Counted from the first letter of the stretch, positions 49,772 through 60,200 are shown. The stretch is DNA of 64,000 bases from Pseudolabrys sp. (GCA_029980465.1 JARYIJ010000002.1:248001-312000); one strand, 5' to 3'. Translations and numbers: made by a program. The notes: generated from the sequence alone by a model not told the origin.

Positions 49772-50992
49772 TCACACCGTCTGCGGCCGCGACCGGAGGG
49801 ACTGAATCAGCAACAATGCGCCCGCGACGAAGACGGTGGGGAACACGACCTCATTGATCGTGGCCCAGCCAAACGTCGCGAGCAGCTTGCCGGAGGCGAA
49901 CGAGGCAACCGCCATGCCGCCGAAGACCAGAAAATCGTTGAAGGCCTGTACCATATTGCGTTCGGATGGCCGGTGACAATGCGTGATCATTGTCGTGGCC
50001 CCGACAAATGACAGGTTCCAGCCGAGCCCAAGCAGGACAAGCGCGATCCAGAAATGCGCGACCGAAAGCCCGCTGATGCCGACCGCCGCGGAGATTGCCA
50101 GCAAGGCGAGACCAACAACAACGATTCGCACGACACCGAAGCGAACGATGAGCGCGCCCGTGAAGAAGCTCGGTCCGTACATCGCCAGCACGTGCCATTG
50201 GATGCCGAGACTGGCGTCGGTGACGGAATGGCCGCAGCCCACCATGGCGAGCGGCGCCGAGGTCATGACCATGTTCATCATGGAATAGCTGACGACGCCA
50301 CAAACCACGGCGACAATAAACTGAGGCGTAAGCACAACGTCACGAAGAGGACGCGCCGATTCTGCCGCCTCGTGCGAAGCAATCCTAGGAATTCGCAGGA
50401 AAGCCAAAACGATCGCGGCGAGCGCTGCGGCAATCGATTGCGCGACATAGGTTGCGGCAAACAGGTAGGGCGGCCACAGGTCCTTCGTCGTGATGACGAG
50501 TTGCGGCCCGATGATGGCCGCGAAAATTCCGCCGGCCAGGACCAGCGACACCACTTTCGGCCGCACGTGGGCGCTCGCGGTGTCGGCGGCCGCAAATCGA
50601 TATGACTGATGTGCAGCGGCATAAAGCCCGCCGCAGAACGCTCCGAGAAGCAGCAGCACGAACGAAGAGTGCAGAACCGCGGCGCAGGAAATGAGACCGG
50701 ATAGGATGCCAAAGACCGAGCCGGTCTGCAGCGCGAACCGGCGGCCCTTCGCTTTCGCCAGCATGCCGGTCGGCACCGTGCCAACCCACATGCCGAGCAC
50801 CATCAGGGTGATCGGCAACGTGGCCAGCCCCTTGTCCGGCGCGAACATCGCGCCGGCGATGCTGCCGGTCGCGATAATCACCGTGTTGTTGGCCCCAGCG
50901 AGAGCCTGGGCGACCGACAGAACCTTGGCGTTGTATCGCGCAAGGTCGTCGTCGATTCCCCGCTCGACCGTGGTTTCGGCAATAGCCGTCAT
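49772..50992 (-). CDS. Major facilitator superfamily transporter
   Basis: 406 residues from ATG 50992, where GGAGGCGA gives a clear ribosome site. Twelve membrane helices; the loop 2-3 motif appears as GMLAKAKGRRFALQTGSVFG and TGSIAGAMFAPDKGLA lies in the first periplasmic part. Conserved RPSERNMVQAFNDFLVFGGMAVAS sits in helix 10-11. Substrate unknown. It is followed by an AAGTCCC/GGGACTT stem at 49744-49765 that may end the mRNA, though no T-run follows. It lies after the hydroxyacid oxidase gene by 90 bases. Confidence 0.9.
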   Translation of the reverse strand: MTAIAETTVERGIDDDLARYNAKVLSVAQALAGANNTVIIATGSIAGAMFAPDKGLATLPITLMVLGMWVGTVPTGMLAKAKGRRFALQTGSVFGILSGLISCAAVLHSSFVLLLLGAFCGGLYAAAHQSYRFAAADTASAHVRPKVVSLVLAGGIFAAIIGPQLVITTKDLWPPYLFAATYVAQSIAAALAAIVLAFLRIPRIASHEAAESARPLRDVVLTPQFIVAVVCGVVSYSMMNMVMTSAPLAMVGCGHSVTDASLGIQWHVLAMYGPSFFTGALIVRFGVVRIVVVGLALLAISAAVGISGLSVAHFWIALVLLGLGWNLSFVGATTMITHCHRPSERNMVQAFNDFLVFGGMAVASFASGKLLATFGWATINEVVFPTVFVAGALLLIQSLRSRPQTV

Positions 50993-51082
50993 CGATTCGC
51001 CTCCGCGGCCTGCTCCCTTAGCCAAAGCAGGCCGGCCACGCCAGAACCCGGCGTGCAGAACAGGCTTGCGCCTTTGATCGCG

Positions 51083-52339
51083 TCAGAATTGCCAGGCGCC
51101 GGGGTGGGAAAATTCCATGTTGCGCGCGTCGGCCGGGGATTTGGCTCCCACCTGTCCCAGCGACGCCCGCAACTCCTCAATATAGAGGTCGATCAGATGG
51201 CTCGGGCCGTCGTCGCCCATGGCGCCGACCGACCACAGGAACGACTTGCCGGCGAAGGCCGCGTCGGCCCCCAGCGCCAGGGCCCGCATGACGTCCTGGC
51301 CGCTGCGGATGCCGCTGTCGAGCAGGATGGTGGCTTTCTTGCCAACCGCAGCCACAATCGCCGGCAGGCAGTCGATTGACGGCGCCAGCGCCTCGATCTG
51401 GCGCCCGCCGTGATTTGATACCCAGATGCCATCGACGCCCAGCGCCACCGCCTTCTCGGCATCTCCTGGATGCAGGATGCCTTTGAGCGCCATCGGTCCT
51501 TTCCATTTGTCGCGATAACGCGCGATCTCGTCCCAGGTGAAGGCGCCGCCCATCTGCTGGCGCGCAAAACGAATGGTTTCGTTGGTGCTGGGGTTCGGCT
51601 TGCCGACATAAGACCTGATCGTGGCGAAGCGAGGATAGCCGTTCCGCAGCAGGCCCAACAGCCAGCGCGGCCGCGCCAGCATCTCGCCGATCATGCGCGG
51701 CGTCGGCTTGAATTCGCCGCCGAGACCGGCGTAGCTCTCGCGCGAACGCGTTGTGCGGAACGGCACGTCGACCGTCAGCGCCAATACGTGGGCGCCCGCG
51801 TCCTGCGCACGCTTGATGACCTTGAATCCGAGTTCGTGATCGTTCTGGGCGCAGCGATAAGCCTGAAACCAGAACACATCGGGGGCGACCCGGGCCGCCT
51901 CCTCGATCGTCGCGCCACCGACCATGCCAAGCGTATAGGGGACCCGTGCCTGCTGCGCGGCGCGCGCCATCGCGAGATCGGCGCCGGGCCACACAATCGA
52001 CGGTCCTCCCATCGGAGCGACGCCGATGGGCGCGGAATAGCGGCGGCCGAACAATTCGACCTCGACCGGCGGAATAGTCGCGACCAACCCGTATTTCGGC
52101 ACGAACTTGATGTTGTCGAACGCCGCCCAGTTATCACGAATACCGACATCCGCGCCGGCGCCGGTGTCGCCATACTCGAACGAGAAAAACGGAATGTGCT
52201 TGGGCGCGGCACGGCGCAGGAACGCGGAGGTCGGAAAGCGCATATGGCGCTTCTTGTAGTCCGGGTGCTGCGCATAGGCGTCAAGCGGCGCGCCTGCGGC
52301 AGCCGCACCCGATGTCGTCTTCGGCGTCATTGCATGCAT
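51083..52339 (-). CDS. FMN-dependent alpha-hydroxy-acid oxidizing protein
   Basis: 418 residues of the lactate dehydrogenase (cytochrome)/glycolate oxidase barrel family. FMN and active-site motifs are PIGVAPMGG, LTVDVPFRTTRSRE, MALKGILHPGDA (FMN Lys) and WVSNHGGRQIEALAPS (catalytic His and Arg). DSGIRSGQDVMRALALGADA binds the phosphate. It oxidises a 2-hydroxyacid to the 2-oxoacid; substrate is probably lactate-like but not certain. No N-terminal cytochrome domain. Located between thiL and the MFS gene on the same strand. Confidence 0.94.
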   Translation of the reverse strand: MHAMTPKTTSGAAAAGAPLDAYAQHPDYKKRHMRFPTSAFLRRAAPKHIPFFSFEYGDTGAGADVGIRDNWAAFDNIKFVPKYGLVATIPPVEVELFGRRYSAPIGVAPMGGPSIVWPGADLAMARAAQQARVPYTLGMVGGATIEEAARVAPDVFWFQAYRCAQNDHELGFKVIKRAQDAGAHVLALTVDVPFRTTRSRESYAGLGGEFKPTPRMIGEMLARPRWLLGLLRNGYPRFATIRSYVGKPNPSTNETIRFARQQMGGAFTWDEIARYRDKWKGPMALKGILHPGDAEKAVALGVDGIWVSNHGGRQIEALAPSIDCLPAIVAAVGKKATILLDSGIRSGQDVMRALALGADAAFAGKSFLWSVGAMGDDGPSHLIDLYIEELRASLGQVGAKSPADARNMEFSHPGAWQF

Positions 52340-52388
52340 GGTCGGGTCCCCGGTCGATGGCGGACCATTATAAGGGCGTTATGCGGCG

Positions 52389-53381
52389 TCAGAAATGGCT
52401 GTACGACAGTTGATCGAGCCGGAGCGGCGAACCATCGGCGGCGATGAACGTCACGCCCTCGCCCGCGCGAACGATGCCGATTTCCGTCACGGGGACGTTG
52501 GCCCGTTCGGCCACCGCATGGAAGCCAGCGAGCTTGTCCGGCGGGACGGTGCACAGAATCTCGTAGTCGTCGCCACCGGTGAGAACGGCTGCGAGTTGCG
52601 CCGGATCGGCCGCCAGCGTCGCCTTCGCGGCGTCCGAGAGCGGCACCGACGGCACGGAGACCGACGCCGAGATGCCCGACACGCGGCAGAGCTTGACGAG
52701 ATCGCCGGCGAGACCGTCGGAAACGTCCATGGCCGCCGAGGCGTGCGCGCGCAGCGCGCCGGCGAGTGCGACCCGCGGCTGCGGCACCAGATACCGCGAC
52801 AACAGGAACTCGCGCGTCTCGAGCGAGACCTTCCAGGCCGCGCCGCGCCGCAGTTGCAGGCCGAGCGCGGCGTCACCCACAGTGCCGGTCACAAGAACGC
52901 GATCCCCCGGCGTGGCGCCGGCACGTCGCACCATCGTTCCGGTCGGCAGCGAACCGAAGGCAGAAATGGTGACGCTCAACGGCCCCGGCGTGCGATCCGT
53001 GTCACCGCCGAGCAGCGGACAGGCGTAATTCGCCGCTTCGCCCTGCAGCGCCGCGGCGAACGACGAGAGCCACGAGTCGGTCGTATCGTTCGTCAGCGCG
53101 ATCGACATCAGAAATCCGAGAGGACGCGCGCCTTTGGCGGCGAGATCGGACAAATTCACCCGCAATGCCTTGCGCGCCAGCGAGCCTGGCGGGTCGTCCG
53201 GGAAGAAATGAACGCCGGCGACGATCGCGTCGGTCGTCAGCACGAGGTCGCAGCCGGCCGGCGGCGTCAACACCGCGGCATCGTCGGCAAATGCGAGCGC
53301 GCCGGGATGGATCGCGAGCGGCTTGAAAAAGCGCGCGATCAGGCGGTCTTCCCCGGAGCCCTGCTCGCCCGCCTTCGCCAT
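52389..53381 (-). CDS. thiL: Thiamine-monophosphate kinase
   Basis: 330 residues from ATG 53381 (MAKAGEQGSGEDRLIARFF). It shows GEDRLI, FADDAAVLTPP with the metal Asp pair, TTDAIVAGVHFF, LLGGDTDRTPG, AMDVSDGLAGDL and LTGGDDYEIL, all ThiL signatures. It phosphorylates thiamine phosphate to thiamine diphosphate. Its start is four bases after the nusB stop, so it ends the glyA-nrdR-rib-nusB-thiL run. Confidence 0.97.
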   Translation of the reverse strand: MAKAGEQGSGEDRLIARFFKPLAIHPGALAFADDAAVLTPPAGCDLVLTTDAIVAGVHFFPDDPPGSLARKALRVNLSDLAAKGARPLGFLMSIALTNDTTDSWLSSFAAALQGEAANYACPLLGGDTDRTPGPLSVTISAFGSLPTGTMVRRAGATPGDRVLVTGTVGDAALGLQLRRGAAWKVSLETREFLLSRYLVPQPRVALAGALRAHASAAMDVSDGLAGDLVKLCRVSGISASVSVPSVPLSDAAKATLAADPAQLAAVLTGGDDYEILCTVPPDKLAGFHAVAERANVPVTEIGIVRAGEGVTFIAADGSPLRLDQLSYSHF

Positions 53382-53385
53382 CGCG

Positions 53386-53883
53386 CTACCCCGCGAATTC
53401 CGCCGTCCGATATTGCCGGCCAAGTTGATCGAGCACGGCATTGACCATGCCGATCTCCTCGCGTTCGACAAAGGCTCCGGCGATGTCGGCATATTCCGAG
53501 ATAATGACACGGCCGGGCACATCCTTACGATGCGCCAATTCGTAGGCGCCCGCCCGCATGACTGCTCGCAAGATCGTCTCGATGCGCTTGAGCGGCCAGC
53601 CTTTGGCGATGGCCGCGTCGATCTGCGGATCGAGCGTGCGCTGCTCGCGCAGCACGCCGCCGACGATGTCCTTAAAAAACGCGGCCTCTGCCGGCAGATA
53701 CTGCTCGCCCTCCACCTCCTGCCCGAGCCAGTGGCTTTCGAATTCGGCCAGGATGTCGTTGAGCCCGGTGCCGGCCAGGTCCATCTGGTAAAGCGCCTGC
53801 ACCGCCGCGAGCCGCGCCGCGCCGCGCCGGTTCGCCTTGCGCGGACCCTTGCCGCCGCTGTCCGCTGGTGCGCGCGCGCCCAT
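53386..53883 (-). CDS. nusB: Transcription antitermination factor NusB
   Basis: 165 residues with the basic start GPRKANRRGAARLAAVQALYQMD, then ILRAVMRAGAYELAHR, VIISEYADIAGAF and MVNAVLDQLGR, the NusB core. With NusE it binds boxA of rRNA transcripts. Its ATG shares one base with the ribH stop (TGATG). Confidence 0.97.
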   Translation of the reverse strand: MGARAPADSGGKGPRKANRRGAARLAAVQALYQMDLAGTGLNDILAEFESHWLGQEVEGEQYLPAEAAFFKDIVGGVLREQRTLDPQIDAAIAKGWPLKRIETILRAVMRAGAYELAHRKDVPGRVIISEYADIAGAFVEREEIGMVNAVLDQLGRQYRTAEFAG

Positions 53884-54377
53884 CAGGGCTTCGCCAGCGA
53901 ACGCTTGAGCGCGACGAGCGCAAGCGCAGCCCTTGCCGCCTCGCCGCCTTTGTTGCCCTGGTCCGGATGCGCGCGCTTGAGCGCCTGCGCCTCGTTGTCG
54001 ACGGTCAGGATGCCGTTGCCCGCCGGCAATTGCTGCGCGACCGACAGATCAAGCAGGCCGCGCGCCGACTGCATCGACACGATATCGAAATGAAACGTCT
54101 CGCCCTGAATGACGCAGCCGAGCGCAACGACGCCGTCATAGGGCGCGCGCCTTTGCTTCGCCGCCTCGGTCGCGATCATGATGGCCGCCGGAATTTCCAG
54201 CGCGCCGGGCACCGTCACGCAGTCGAAATCCGCCCCGGCTTCCTGCAATGCCGCCGTCGCGCCCCTGAGCAGATCGTCGGCGATGTGGTTGTAGTAACGC
54301 GCCTCGACCACAAGCATGCGCAGCTTGTCGTCTTTTTTTGTCGAAGTTTTCTTCTTCACACTGCGCTTTTTGGCCAT
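53883..54377 (-). CDS. ribH: 6,7-dimethyl-8-ribityllumazine synthase
   Basis: 164 residues from ATG 54377 (GCGGAGACC upstream). After a Lys-rich N-terminal tail (KKRSVKKKTSTKKDD) the lumazine synthase core has VVEARYYNHIADDLL, VPGALEIPAA, GCVIQGETFHFDIV (catalytic His) and GILTVDNEAQAL with ARAALALV. It joins ribityl-aminopyrimidinedione with butanone phosphate. Part of the riboflavin operon. Confidence 0.97.
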   Translation of the reverse strand: MAKKRSVKKKTSTKKDDKLRMLVVEARYYNHIADDLLRGATAALQEAGADFDCVTVPGALEIPAAIMIATEAAKQRRAPYDGVVALGCVIQGETFHFDIVSMQSARGLLDLSVAQQLPAGNGILTVDNEAQALKRAHPDQGNKGGEAARAALALVALKRSLAKP

Positions 54378-54437
54378 CACGGTCTCCGCTGGAGGCGCCT
54401 GCCTACCAAGCACCGCAGCGACAAACAAGAGCGCCGG

Positions 54438-55043
54438 CTACCGCATTTCCGCAAGTCGCGCTGCATAGCGCGCAAGGGTATCGACTTCGAGATTGACATC
54501 CGTGCCCGGACGCCATGCGCCGAGCGTGGTCACGGTCAATGTATGGGGGATGATGAGGACGGAAAAACGGTCGTCGTCGACCGTATTGACCGTCAGCGAC
54601 ACGCCATCGAGCGCGACGGACCCCTTCGCCGCGATGAATCGCGCCAGATCGCGCGGCGCGCGGAACGTCATGCGCGCCATATCGGTCAGATCCTCGCGCG
54701 CCTCCAGCCGCGCAAGGCCGTCGACATGACCCGAGACGATATGACCGCCGAGTTCGTCGCCGACCTTGAGCGGCCGTTCGAGATTGATGCGCGTGCCGTG
54801 GCGCCACGCTCCCGCCGTCGTCAAGCGCAGCGTTTCGGCGGCGGTATCAGCTGCGAACCAGCTCCGTTCATTGTCTTCACCCGCGCCGACCACGGTCAGG
54901 CAGATTCCCGAACACGCGATCGACGCGCCGTCAATCAGCGACGGCCGCGGATAGCCGCACGCGATCTTGATCCGTTTCAGATTGTCGGCGTGCGGCGTGA
55001 CAGCGAGCACCTCGCCGACATCAGTGACGATCCCCGTGAACAT
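54438..55043 (-). CDS. ribE: Riboflavin synthase alpha chain
   Basis: 201 residues from ATG 55043 ([12 protein letters not shown], the usual start; an ATG directly before it is also possible). Two lumazine-binding repeats are visible: the first ends with GASIACSGICLTV, the second with GSVALDGVSLTVN. GGHIVSGHVDG lies between. It converts two lumazines to riboflavin. It overlaps the ribD stop. Confidence 0.97.
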   Translation of the reverse strand: MFTGIVTDVGEVLAVTPHADNLKRIKIACGYPRPSLIDGASIACSGICLTVVGAGEDNERSWFAADTAAETLRLTTAGAWRHGTRINLERPLKVGDELGGHIVSGHVDGLARLEAREDLTDMARMTFRAPRDLARFIAAKGSVALDGVSLTVNTVDDDRFSVLIIPHTLTVTTLGAWRPGTDVNLEVDTLARYAARLAEMR

Positions 55044-56191
55044 CACGCACGCTCAAAATAATCGGCGCGATCGGCGCCAAGCTGCTCCGATCCCCGAAAC
55101 AGCAGGTGAGACGCCTGCGTCAGCGCGCTCAACGGAAGATCGGCCAAGGCATCCAGACCGTCCGGCCCGAGCCTCTTGTCGGCGCGCAGCAGCACGGCCT
55201 CATCGATCAGATCGGCCTTCACCAGACTGGCCGCGACGGCCGGACCGCCCTCCACCATCACCTTGGTGACGCCCTCCGTCGCCAATATCCTCAGAACGGC
55301 CTCGATATCGAGCGCGCCATTCGTACTGTCGACGCGGAACACGCGCGCGCCGCGCTCGACCAAAATTTCTTCGGAGACTTCAGACGCCGTCTTGCTGCCG
55401 AACACCCAGGTCGGCGTCTCGCGCACGGTGGCGATGACATGACTTGCCAGTGGCACGCGCAGCTTCGAATCGAGAACGATCCGTATCGGGGAGCGCTCGA
55501 ACATGCCGGGAAGACGGCAGGTCAGCGCAGGATTGTCGGAAAGCACGGTGCCGATGCCGACCATGATCGCATCGCTCTGCGCCCGCATCAGAAAAACACG
55601 CTCGCGCGCCTTTTCGCCGGTGAGCGCCACCGGGCCGGCCCCGGCGCGCCCGACCTTCTCATCGGCGGACAGCGCCATCTTGAGCATGACCTGGGGACGA
55701 TGACTGGCGACACGCCGGAAATGGCCGGCATGAACACGGCGCGCCTCGTCGGCGCAAAGACCGATGTCGACGCGAATGCCGCGCTCCGCCAACTTGCGAT
55801 GGCCCTGACCGGCCACATCGGGATTGGGATCCTCGATCGCGGACACGACACGCGTCACGCCGGCACGAATGATTGCATCGGCGCAAGGCGGCGTCTTGCC
55901 CTTGTGCGAGCACGGCTCCAGCGAAACGTATATCGTCGCGCCTTCCGCCTCCTTGCCAGCGCGCTTGAGCGCCTGGGTCTCGGCATGCGGACGTCCGCCC
56001 CGGACGGTCCAGCCGCGGCCAACCACAACGCCGTCCTTGACCAGCACCGCACCGACAGCTGGATTCGGCCAGGTCTGGCCGAGACCACGGCGTCCCAGCG
56101 CGATCGCGAGCCGCATGTAGCGCTCGTCGTCAGCCTCGGCCTGCGCAGGCGCAACGGCAGCCGGCGTCATATCCGCCATCGTTGTCGTCAT
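55043..56191 (-). CDS. ribD: Bifunctional pyrimidine deaminase/reductase
   Basis: 382 residues. The N-terminal deaminase has the zinc motif [12 protein letters not shown] and [14 protein letters not shown]. The C-terminal reductase has [35 protein letters not shown] and [15 protein letters not shown]. It performs the second and third steps from GTP to riboflavin. Its start overlaps nrdR by four bases. I found no FMN riboswitch in front of the group, consistent with its position inside an operon led by glyA. Confidence 0.97.
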   Translation of the reverse strand: MTTTMADMTPAAVAPAQAEADDERYMRLAIALGRRGLGQTWPNPAVGAVLVKDGVVVGRGWTVRGGRPHAETQALKRAGKEAEGATIYVSLEPCSHKGKTPPCADAIIRAGVTRVVSAIEDPNPDVAGQGHRKLAERGIRVDIGLCADEARRVHAGHFRRVASHRPQVMLKMALSADEKVGRAGAGPVALTGEKARERVFLMRAQSDAIMVGIGTVLSDNPALTCRLPGMFERSPIRIVLDSKLRVPLASHVIATVRETPTWVFGSKTASEVSEEILVERGARVFRVDSTNGALDIEAVLRILATEGVTKVMVEGGPAVAASLVKADLIDEAVLLRADKRLGPDGLDALADLPLSALTQASHLLFRGSEQLGADRADYFERA

Positions 56192-56673
56192 TTGCGCGCG
56201 ACCGCTGGGGGACTCGGCTCATCTTCGCCGGACAACTCATCGAGAGCAGCCTGGAAATCCTTCGCTTCGCGGAAATTGCGATAGACCGAGGCGAACCGCA
56301 CGTAAGCGACATCGTCAAGCTCGCGCAGGTGCTCCATCACCAGTTCGCCGATCGTCTCCGACGATACCTCGTTCTCGCCCTGGCTTTCGAGCTCACGCAC
56401 GATTTTCGATACCGTCTGCTCGACGATATCGGGGTCGACCGGCCGCTTGCGAAGCGCGATCTGCACCGAGCGCATCAGCTTGTCGCGGTCGAACGGGGCG
56501 CGGCGGCCGTTGCGCTTGATGACGATGAGCTCGCGAAGCTGGACACGCTCGAAGGTCGTGAAGCGGAAATTGCACGTCAGACAGACGCGGCGGCGGCGAA
56601 TGACTGCCGAATCCTCGGTCGGACGCGAGTCTTTGACCTGGGTATCGAGACTTCCGCAACTCGGGCAGCGCAT
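56188..56673 (-). CDS. nrdR: Transcriptional repressor NrdR
   Basis: 161 residues: a zinc ribbon with Cys3, Cys6, Cys31 and Cys34, the basic [17 protein letters not shown] stretch, then an ATP-cone domain ([20 protein letters not shown]). It senses dATP/ATP and represses ribonucleotide reductase genes. It follows glyA by six bases and overlaps ribD by four. Confidence 0.97.
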   Translation of the reverse strand: MRCPSCGSLDTQVKDSRPTEDSAVIRRRRVCLTCNFRFTTFERVQLRELIVIKRNGRRAPFDRDKLMRSVQIALRKRPVDPDIVEQTVSKIVRELESQGENEVSSETIGELVMEHLRELDDVAYVRFASVYRNFREAKDFQAALDELSGEDEPSPPAVARK

Positions 56674-56679
56674 GGGCTT

Positions 56680-57990
56680 CTAGGCCTGATAGATCGGGAA
56701 ACGAGTCAGCAGCGTCTTGACCTTGCCGCGCACCGTCTCTTCGATCAGTGCATCTTCGTCGACATCTTTCTGAGACAGCACGTCGAGCACTTCCGAGATC
56801 ATGTCGCCGACCTGACGGAATTCGGCGATGCCAAGGCCGCGCGTGGTGCACGCCGGGCTGCCGAGGCGGATGCCGGACGTGATCGTCGGCTTCTCGGGAT
56901 CGAAGGGAATACCGTTCTTGTTGCAGGTGATGTGGGCGCGCCCCAGCGCGAGCTCCGCAACCTTTCCGGTCAGGCGCTTGGGCCGCAGATCGACCAGCAT
57001 CAAATGCGTGTCGGTGCCGCCGGACACGATATCGAGACCGTGCGACTTGAGCGTCTCGGCCAGCGCCTTGGCATTCTCGACGACATTTTTCGCATAGACC
57101 TTGAAGCTCGGCCTGAGCGCCTCGCCGAACGCCACCGCCTTGGCCGCAATGACATGCATCAGCGGTCCGCCCTGCAGGCCGGGGAACACGGCTGAATTGA
57201 GCTTCTTCGCCAATTCCTCATCGTCCGACAGGATCACGCCGCCGCGCGGGCCGCGCAGCGTCTTGTGCGTGGTCGTCGTCACGACATGGGCATGCGGGAA
57301 TGGCGACGGATGCGCGCCGCCGGCCACCAGGCCAGCGAAGTGCGCCATGTCGACCATCAGGTAGGCGCCGACACTGTCGGCGATCTCGCGGAAACGGCGG
57401 AAATCGATGATGCGCGGGTAAGCGGAGCCACCGGCGATGATCAGCTTCGGCTTATGCTCTTTCGCCAGCCGCTCGACCTCCTCCATGTCGATGCGGTGGT
57501 CGTCGCGACGAACACCGTAAGGCACGGGCTTGAACCACTTGCCCGACATGTTGAGCGCCATGCCGTGGCTGAGATGTCCGCCGGCAGCGAGATTGAGCCC
57601 CATGAAGGTGTCGCCGGGCTGCATCAGCGCAAAAAACACGGCAGCGTTGGCCGAAGCGCCGGAATGCGGCTGCACATTGGCGAAGCCGCAGCCGAACAGC
57701 TTGGTGATGCGTTCGATCGCCAGCCGCTCGACGACGTCGACATACTGGCAGCCGCCGTAATAGCGCCGTCCCGGCAGGCCTTCGGCGTATTTGTTGGTCA
57801 GCACGGACCCCTGCGCCTCGAGCACCGCCTTGCTGACGATGTTCTCCGAAGCAATCAGCTCGATCTCGTCGCGCTGACGGCCCAACTCGTGGCCGATGGC
57901 GTCGGCGACCTCGGGATCGACTTCGGCGACGCCGGCGGAGAAAAACGAATTCGAGTTTCTGTCTGAAGCAGGCTTCGCGGTCGCCGACAT
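56680..57990 (-). CDS. glyA: Serine hydroxymethyltransferase
   Basis: 436 residues. It has [37 protein letters not shown], the PLP lysine in [16 protein letters not shown] and [15 protein letters not shown]. It exchanges serine and glycine with tetrahydrofolate and feeds one-carbon metabolism. First gene of the glyA-nrdR-ribD-ribE-ribH-nusB-thiL run, in agreement with its folate and purine links. Confidence 0.98.
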   Translation of the reverse strand: MSATAKPASDRNSNSFFSAGVAEVDPEVADAIGHELGRQRDEIELIASENIVSKAVLEAQGSVLTNKYAEGLPGRRYYGGCQYVDVVERLAIERITKLFGCGFANVQPHSGASANAAVFFALMQPGDTFMGLNLAAGGHLSHGMALNMSGKWFKPVPYGVRRDDHRIDMEEVERLAKEHKPKLIIAGGSAYPRIIDFRRFREIADSVGAYLMVDMAHFAGLVAGGAHPSPFPHAHVVTTTTHKTLRGPRGGVILSDDEELAKKLNSAVFPGLQGGPLMHVIAAKAVAFGEALRPSFKVYAKNVVENAKALAETLKSHGLDIVSGGTDTHLMLVDLRPKRLTGKVAELALGRAHITCNKNGIPFDPEKPTITSGIRLGSPACTTRGLGIAEFRQVGDMISEVLDVLSQKDVDEDALIEETVRGKVKTLLTRFPIYQA

Positions 57991-58127
57991 CGAGGGCTCC
58001 TGGCGCCCGAAAGCGCCGCAAAACGGGACAAAGTCCGGGATAACCCGCCCATACCATATTGGTTTGCGAGCGCCAAGGTTTGGCGTCAGCGCAAGAGAAA
58101 AGCGCTAGATATAGGGAATCCTGGGTC

Positions 58128-59405
58128 TCAGCCCTTGAACACCGGGGCGTAAGCGCCGAGGCCATCCTTGTTGTAGATATCCTCGCGGAACTGCACCACA
58201 CCGTCCGGCGTCGCCCACGCCGTGACGTAGACCCAATGCAGCGGCACCGGCTTCTTGAGCCGGGCGTCCTTGCGATCACCGGACGCCAGCACGGCGTCAA
58301 TCGCCGGCATCGACCAGCCCGGCGTGTCCCGCAGCAGCCAGGCCACCAGCTCGCGGATATTCTGCACGCGTACGCAGCCCGACGAATGGAAGCGCATGTC
58401 CTCGCCGAACAGGTTCTTGAGCGGCGTGTCGTGCATGTAGACGCCGTCCTTGTTCGGGAAATTGATGCGCATGGAGCCGAGCGAGTTGAACGAGCCGGGG
58501 TCCTGCTTGAAGCGGTAATTGACCGCGTCGGTCGAATACCAGTTGATCTGCGACGGCTGCAGCTCCTCGCCCTTCATGTCGAAGATGCGGATGTGGTTGG
58601 TGGCAAGGTAGTCCGGCTGCGCCTGCATGATCGGAATAAGGTCGCGGCGCACGATCGAGACCGGCACGGTCCAGTATGGATTGAAGTTGACCTCGATGAT
58701 GCGGCTGTTGATGTCCGGCGAAGGCCGATCCGGCTTGCCGACCACGGCGGTGTGGCGGCTGACGGCGACGTTGTCCTCGATTGCCTCGATCTGCGCAGCC
58801 GGCAGATTGCAGACCACGAACCGGCCGGACAGGCCCTTGGTCAGCGTCTTCAAGCGGGTCATGTTGGTCTTGAGCTGCGACAGACGCACGTCGGCCGGAA
58901 TGTTCAGCGCCGTGAAGGTCTCCTGGCGCACCACCCCGTCGACATTGATGCCGTGTCGCGCCTGGAACCGGCGCACGGCGGCGTCGACATAGGAATCGAA
59001 CACATTCGGATCGCCGCCGGATGCCCCGAGATCGCCGGCGATGGCGAGCCGCTTGCGCAGCAGCGGCACGCTCGGATGCTTGTTGCCGAGGCGGAGCCGT
59101 TCGGTCGGCGGCACGTTCGGCCAGCCGCCTTTGGCGACGATGGTCTCGTAGAGCCCGATCGCCTGCTCGGTCGTCTGCACCGTATTGGCGGACAAGGTCG
59201 GCAGCGACGCCTGCGGCATGTGAATGGTGCGCGAGGCGGCGTCAAACCCCTGCCCGAGATCGCTTTGCTGATTCTGCTGGATCAGGGTGTTGAGCAGCGA
59301 GTCATCGGCGCGCGCCCAGGGCGCAGCCGCCGCAGCCCCCGCCAGTCCGATGCCACGAATGACGGCGCGCCGGTTGAATCGGGCGCCGAGGTGCCGAGAT
59401 GCCAT
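58128..59405 (-). CDS. L,D-transpeptidase of the YcbB family with a twin-arginine-like leader
   Basis: 425 residues from ATG 59405. The N-terminus RFNRRAVIRGIGLAGAAAAA, ending PWARA, looks like a Tat leader. A peptidoglycan-binding (PGBD) domain follows (SVPLLRKRLAIAGD, FDSYVDAAVRRFQARHGIN). The YkuD catalytic domain has MHDTPLKNLFGEDMRFHSSGCVRVQN with the active His and Cys. It should form 3-3 cross-links, or attach proteins to peptidoglycan, in the periplasm. It lies just downstream of an LdtR-type regulator on the same strand, but behind a terminator, so it has its own promoter in 59406-59533. Confidence 0.94.
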   Translation of the reverse strand: MASRHLGARFNRRAVIRGIGLAGAAAAAPWARADDSLLNTLIQQNQQSDLGQGFDAASRTIHMPQASLPTLSANTVQTTEQAIGLYETIVAKGGWPNVPPTERLRLGNKHPSVPLLRKRLAIAGDLGASGGDPNVFDSYVDAAVRRFQARHGINVDGVVRQETFTALNIPADVRLSQLKTNMTRLKTLTKGLSGRFVVCNLPAAQIEAIEDNVAVSRHTAVVGKPDRPSPDINSRIIEVNFNPYWTVPVSIVRRDLIPIMQAQPDYLATNHIRIFDMKGEELQPSQINWYSTDAVNYRFKQDPGSFNSLGSMRINFPNKDGVYMHDTPLKNLFGEDMRFHSSGCVRVQNIRELVAWLLRDTPGWSMPAIDAVLASGDRKDARLKKPVPLHWVYVTAWATPDGVVQFREDIYNKDGLGAYAPVFKG

Positions 59406-59533
59406 GTCCAAGCCGTTCCGACCGCCAATGCCTGCGCCCGTAACGGTCAAATGCACCAAAATGCGCGCAAAGCGCAATGGCCTCGCGCAATTGTGAGGGT
59501 TTTACCGGATTGAAACGGGTGGCGGCGCGGACA

Positions 59534-59564
59534 ACAAAAAACGCCCGGGCCGGAGCCCGGGCGT
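59534..59564 (-). terminator. Rho-independent terminator of ldtR
   Basis: On the minus strand the 10-bp stem ACGCCCGGGC / GCCCGGGCGT is followed by TTTTTTG, 22 bases after the ldtR stop. Confidence 0.93.
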
Positions 59565-59585
59565 GAGGAGAGCCCCCTTGGATGG

Positions 59586-60098
59586 TTAGAGCCGGTACAG
59601 GATCTGGTCGGTCCAGAAACGCTCGAGCCGGTGCAACGACTTGTTGAGAGTCGAGAACTCATCGGCGTTGATCCCGCCGACCTGCTCGATGGTCCGCACG
59701 TGCTTCTGGTAAAGCGCCTCGACGGCATCACGAACGTCCTGACCCTTCTGCGTCAGCTTGATGCGGACGGACCGGCGGTCGACGCGCGAGCGCTGGTGAT
59801 CGAGGAAGCCCATCTCGACGAGCTTCTTGAGATTGTAGGAGACGTTGGAGCCGAGATAATAGCCGCGCGTGCGCAGCTCACCGGCGGTCAGCTCCTTGTC
59901 GCCGATGTTGTAGAGCAGCAGAGCCTGCACCGAATTGATGTCGGCGCGGCCGCGGCGGTCGAATTCATCCTTGATGACGTCGAGCAAGCGGCGATGCAGA
60001 CGCTCGACCAAGGTCAACGCTTCGAGATAAAGCGGCCGAATGTGGTCCAAACGCGCTTCGCGCTCGGCCGGCTCGACCGTCTTGGCAACGGCTTTCAT
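59586..60098 (-). CDS. ldtR: MarR-family regulator LdtR
   Basis: 170 residues from ATG 60098 (MKAVAKTVEPAEREARLDHI); the open frame upstream is not similar. Winged-helix MarR core: VQALLLYNIGDKELTAGELRTRGYYLGSNVSYNLKKLVEMGFL, then the wing DHQRSRVDRRSVRIKLTQKGQ. This matches LdtR, which in Liberibacter and Sinorhizobium controls an L,D-transpeptidase and osmotic tolerance. Here the transpeptidase gene is directly downstream, supporting the name. Confidence 0.9.
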   Translation of the reverse strand: MKAVAKTVEPAEREARLDHIRPLYLEALTLVERLHRRLLDVIKDEFDRRGRADINSVQALLLYNIGDKELTAGELRTRGYYLGSNVSYNLKKLVEMGFLDHQRSRVDRRSVRIKLTQKGQDVRDAVEALYQKHVRTIEQVGGINADEFSTLNKSLHRLERFWTDQILYRL

Positions 60099-60200
60099 GT
60101 CCAACGCCCCTGTTGTTTTATACGTCCGCGAGGCCCTGTTTTCCCCGCTTGTTGAACACGACCATACGAGGGGCACTCTAAAAACGGCTTAAATAACACC

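Noticed and set aside
54438..56191. FMN riboswitch for the riboflavin genes
   Set aside because: All rib genes overlap or nearly touch their upstream neighbour, and the leader of glyA (57991-58127) does not show the RFN element core.
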